Below are positions 21,784-21,848 of a stretch of DNA of 21,848 nt, in pieces. Under the pieces are notes generated by a model that saw only the letters and a program-made list of their open reading frames with translations, was not told where the DNA came from and searched no databases. The stretch is from an uncultured Solobacterium sp. GTDB taxonomy: Bacteria; Bacillota_I; Bacilli_A; Erysipelotrichales; Erysipelotrichaceae. Every line of letters starts with the position of its first letter. Positions within the stretch are counted from its first letter, which is position 1. A program made the position numbers and the translations under genes. The stretch is taken from contig URYK01000043.1 in assembly GCA_900552125.1 (NCBI GenBank), positions 1 to 21,848 on the forward strand. The letters run 5' to 3'.

Positions 21784-21816
21784 ATAAAAAAAGAAGGGGC
21801 TTTAACGAAATTAGCC
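21784..21816 (-). terminator. Possible minus-strand terminator upstream of the tRNA gene
   Basis: Read on the minus strand, GGCTAA and TTAAAGCC pair around TTTCG with a 2-nt bulge, and a CCTTCTTTTTTT tract follows. It could end a gene lying beyond the window's right edge. Confidence 0.3.
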
Positions 21817-21848
21817 TAAACAATAAAAAACAAAAAAAGGCAATGACC

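Overview
The window looks like a chromosomal segment of an AT-rich, low-GC Gram-positive gut bacterium. This rests on strong AGGAGG-type ribosome sites, a CcpA-type cre site, BglG/PTS control, a PRD antiterminator and an ISL3-type transposase. The protein style fits Erysipelotrichia or a neighbouring Bacillota lineage, but no gene here fixes the genus. Three accessory blocks precede one well-organised metabolic operon, and a tRNA gene follows it.

Region 1 (1-1472): tail of a membrane protein, a radical SAM/SPASM peptide maturase, and a 50-residue Cys-rich precursor peptide. This is a compact RiPP locus closed by a terminator. A 27-residue membrane peptide ORF overlaps the precursor's end. Positions 1473-2194 hold no intact gene, only a decayed coding remnant and a terminator.

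Region 2 (2195-6412): an operon-like set of five genes: a ClpP-type serine protease with an intact triad; an AAA-like protein whose Walker A lysine is missing; a VirD4/TraG-type ATPase without membrane anchors; a membrane M50 zinc protease with a PqqD-like N-terminus; and a 19-residue peptide with a CQGKC motif behind a very strong ribosome site. No relaxase or secretion channel accompanies the ATPase. I cannot match the combination to a named system, and it is the best candidate here for an undescribed peptide processing or export system. An ISL3-type transposase gene (6528-7784, minus strand) separates it from region 3.

Region 3 (7926-13954): single genes or gene pairs of toxin-antitoxin or defence type, each followed by a copy of a ~140-bp structured repeat. 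The cargo is HTH-DUF3990 with its partner, a relic of a KAP NTPase, an AAA_14/DUF4143 ATPase, a DUF1016/YhcG nuclease broken by one stop codon, and an XRE regulator with membrane helices. Four full repeats and one truncated repeat lie in the same orientation, each with two hairpins and a Rho-independent terminator. The layout resembles a cassette array.

Region 4 (14115-21367): a sucrose-type PTS operon. It has a cre site, a sigma-A promoter and a RAT/terminator switch, followed by EIIA, a BglG-family antiterminator, an intercistronic hairpin, EIIBC, two different alpha/beta-hydrolase esterases, a GH32 fructofuranosidase and a PfkB fructokinase, then a terminator. The two esterases suggest import of an acylated sucrose or fructoside that is deacylated before hydrolysis. 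A tRNA-Arg(CCT) gene lies beyond on the minus strand.
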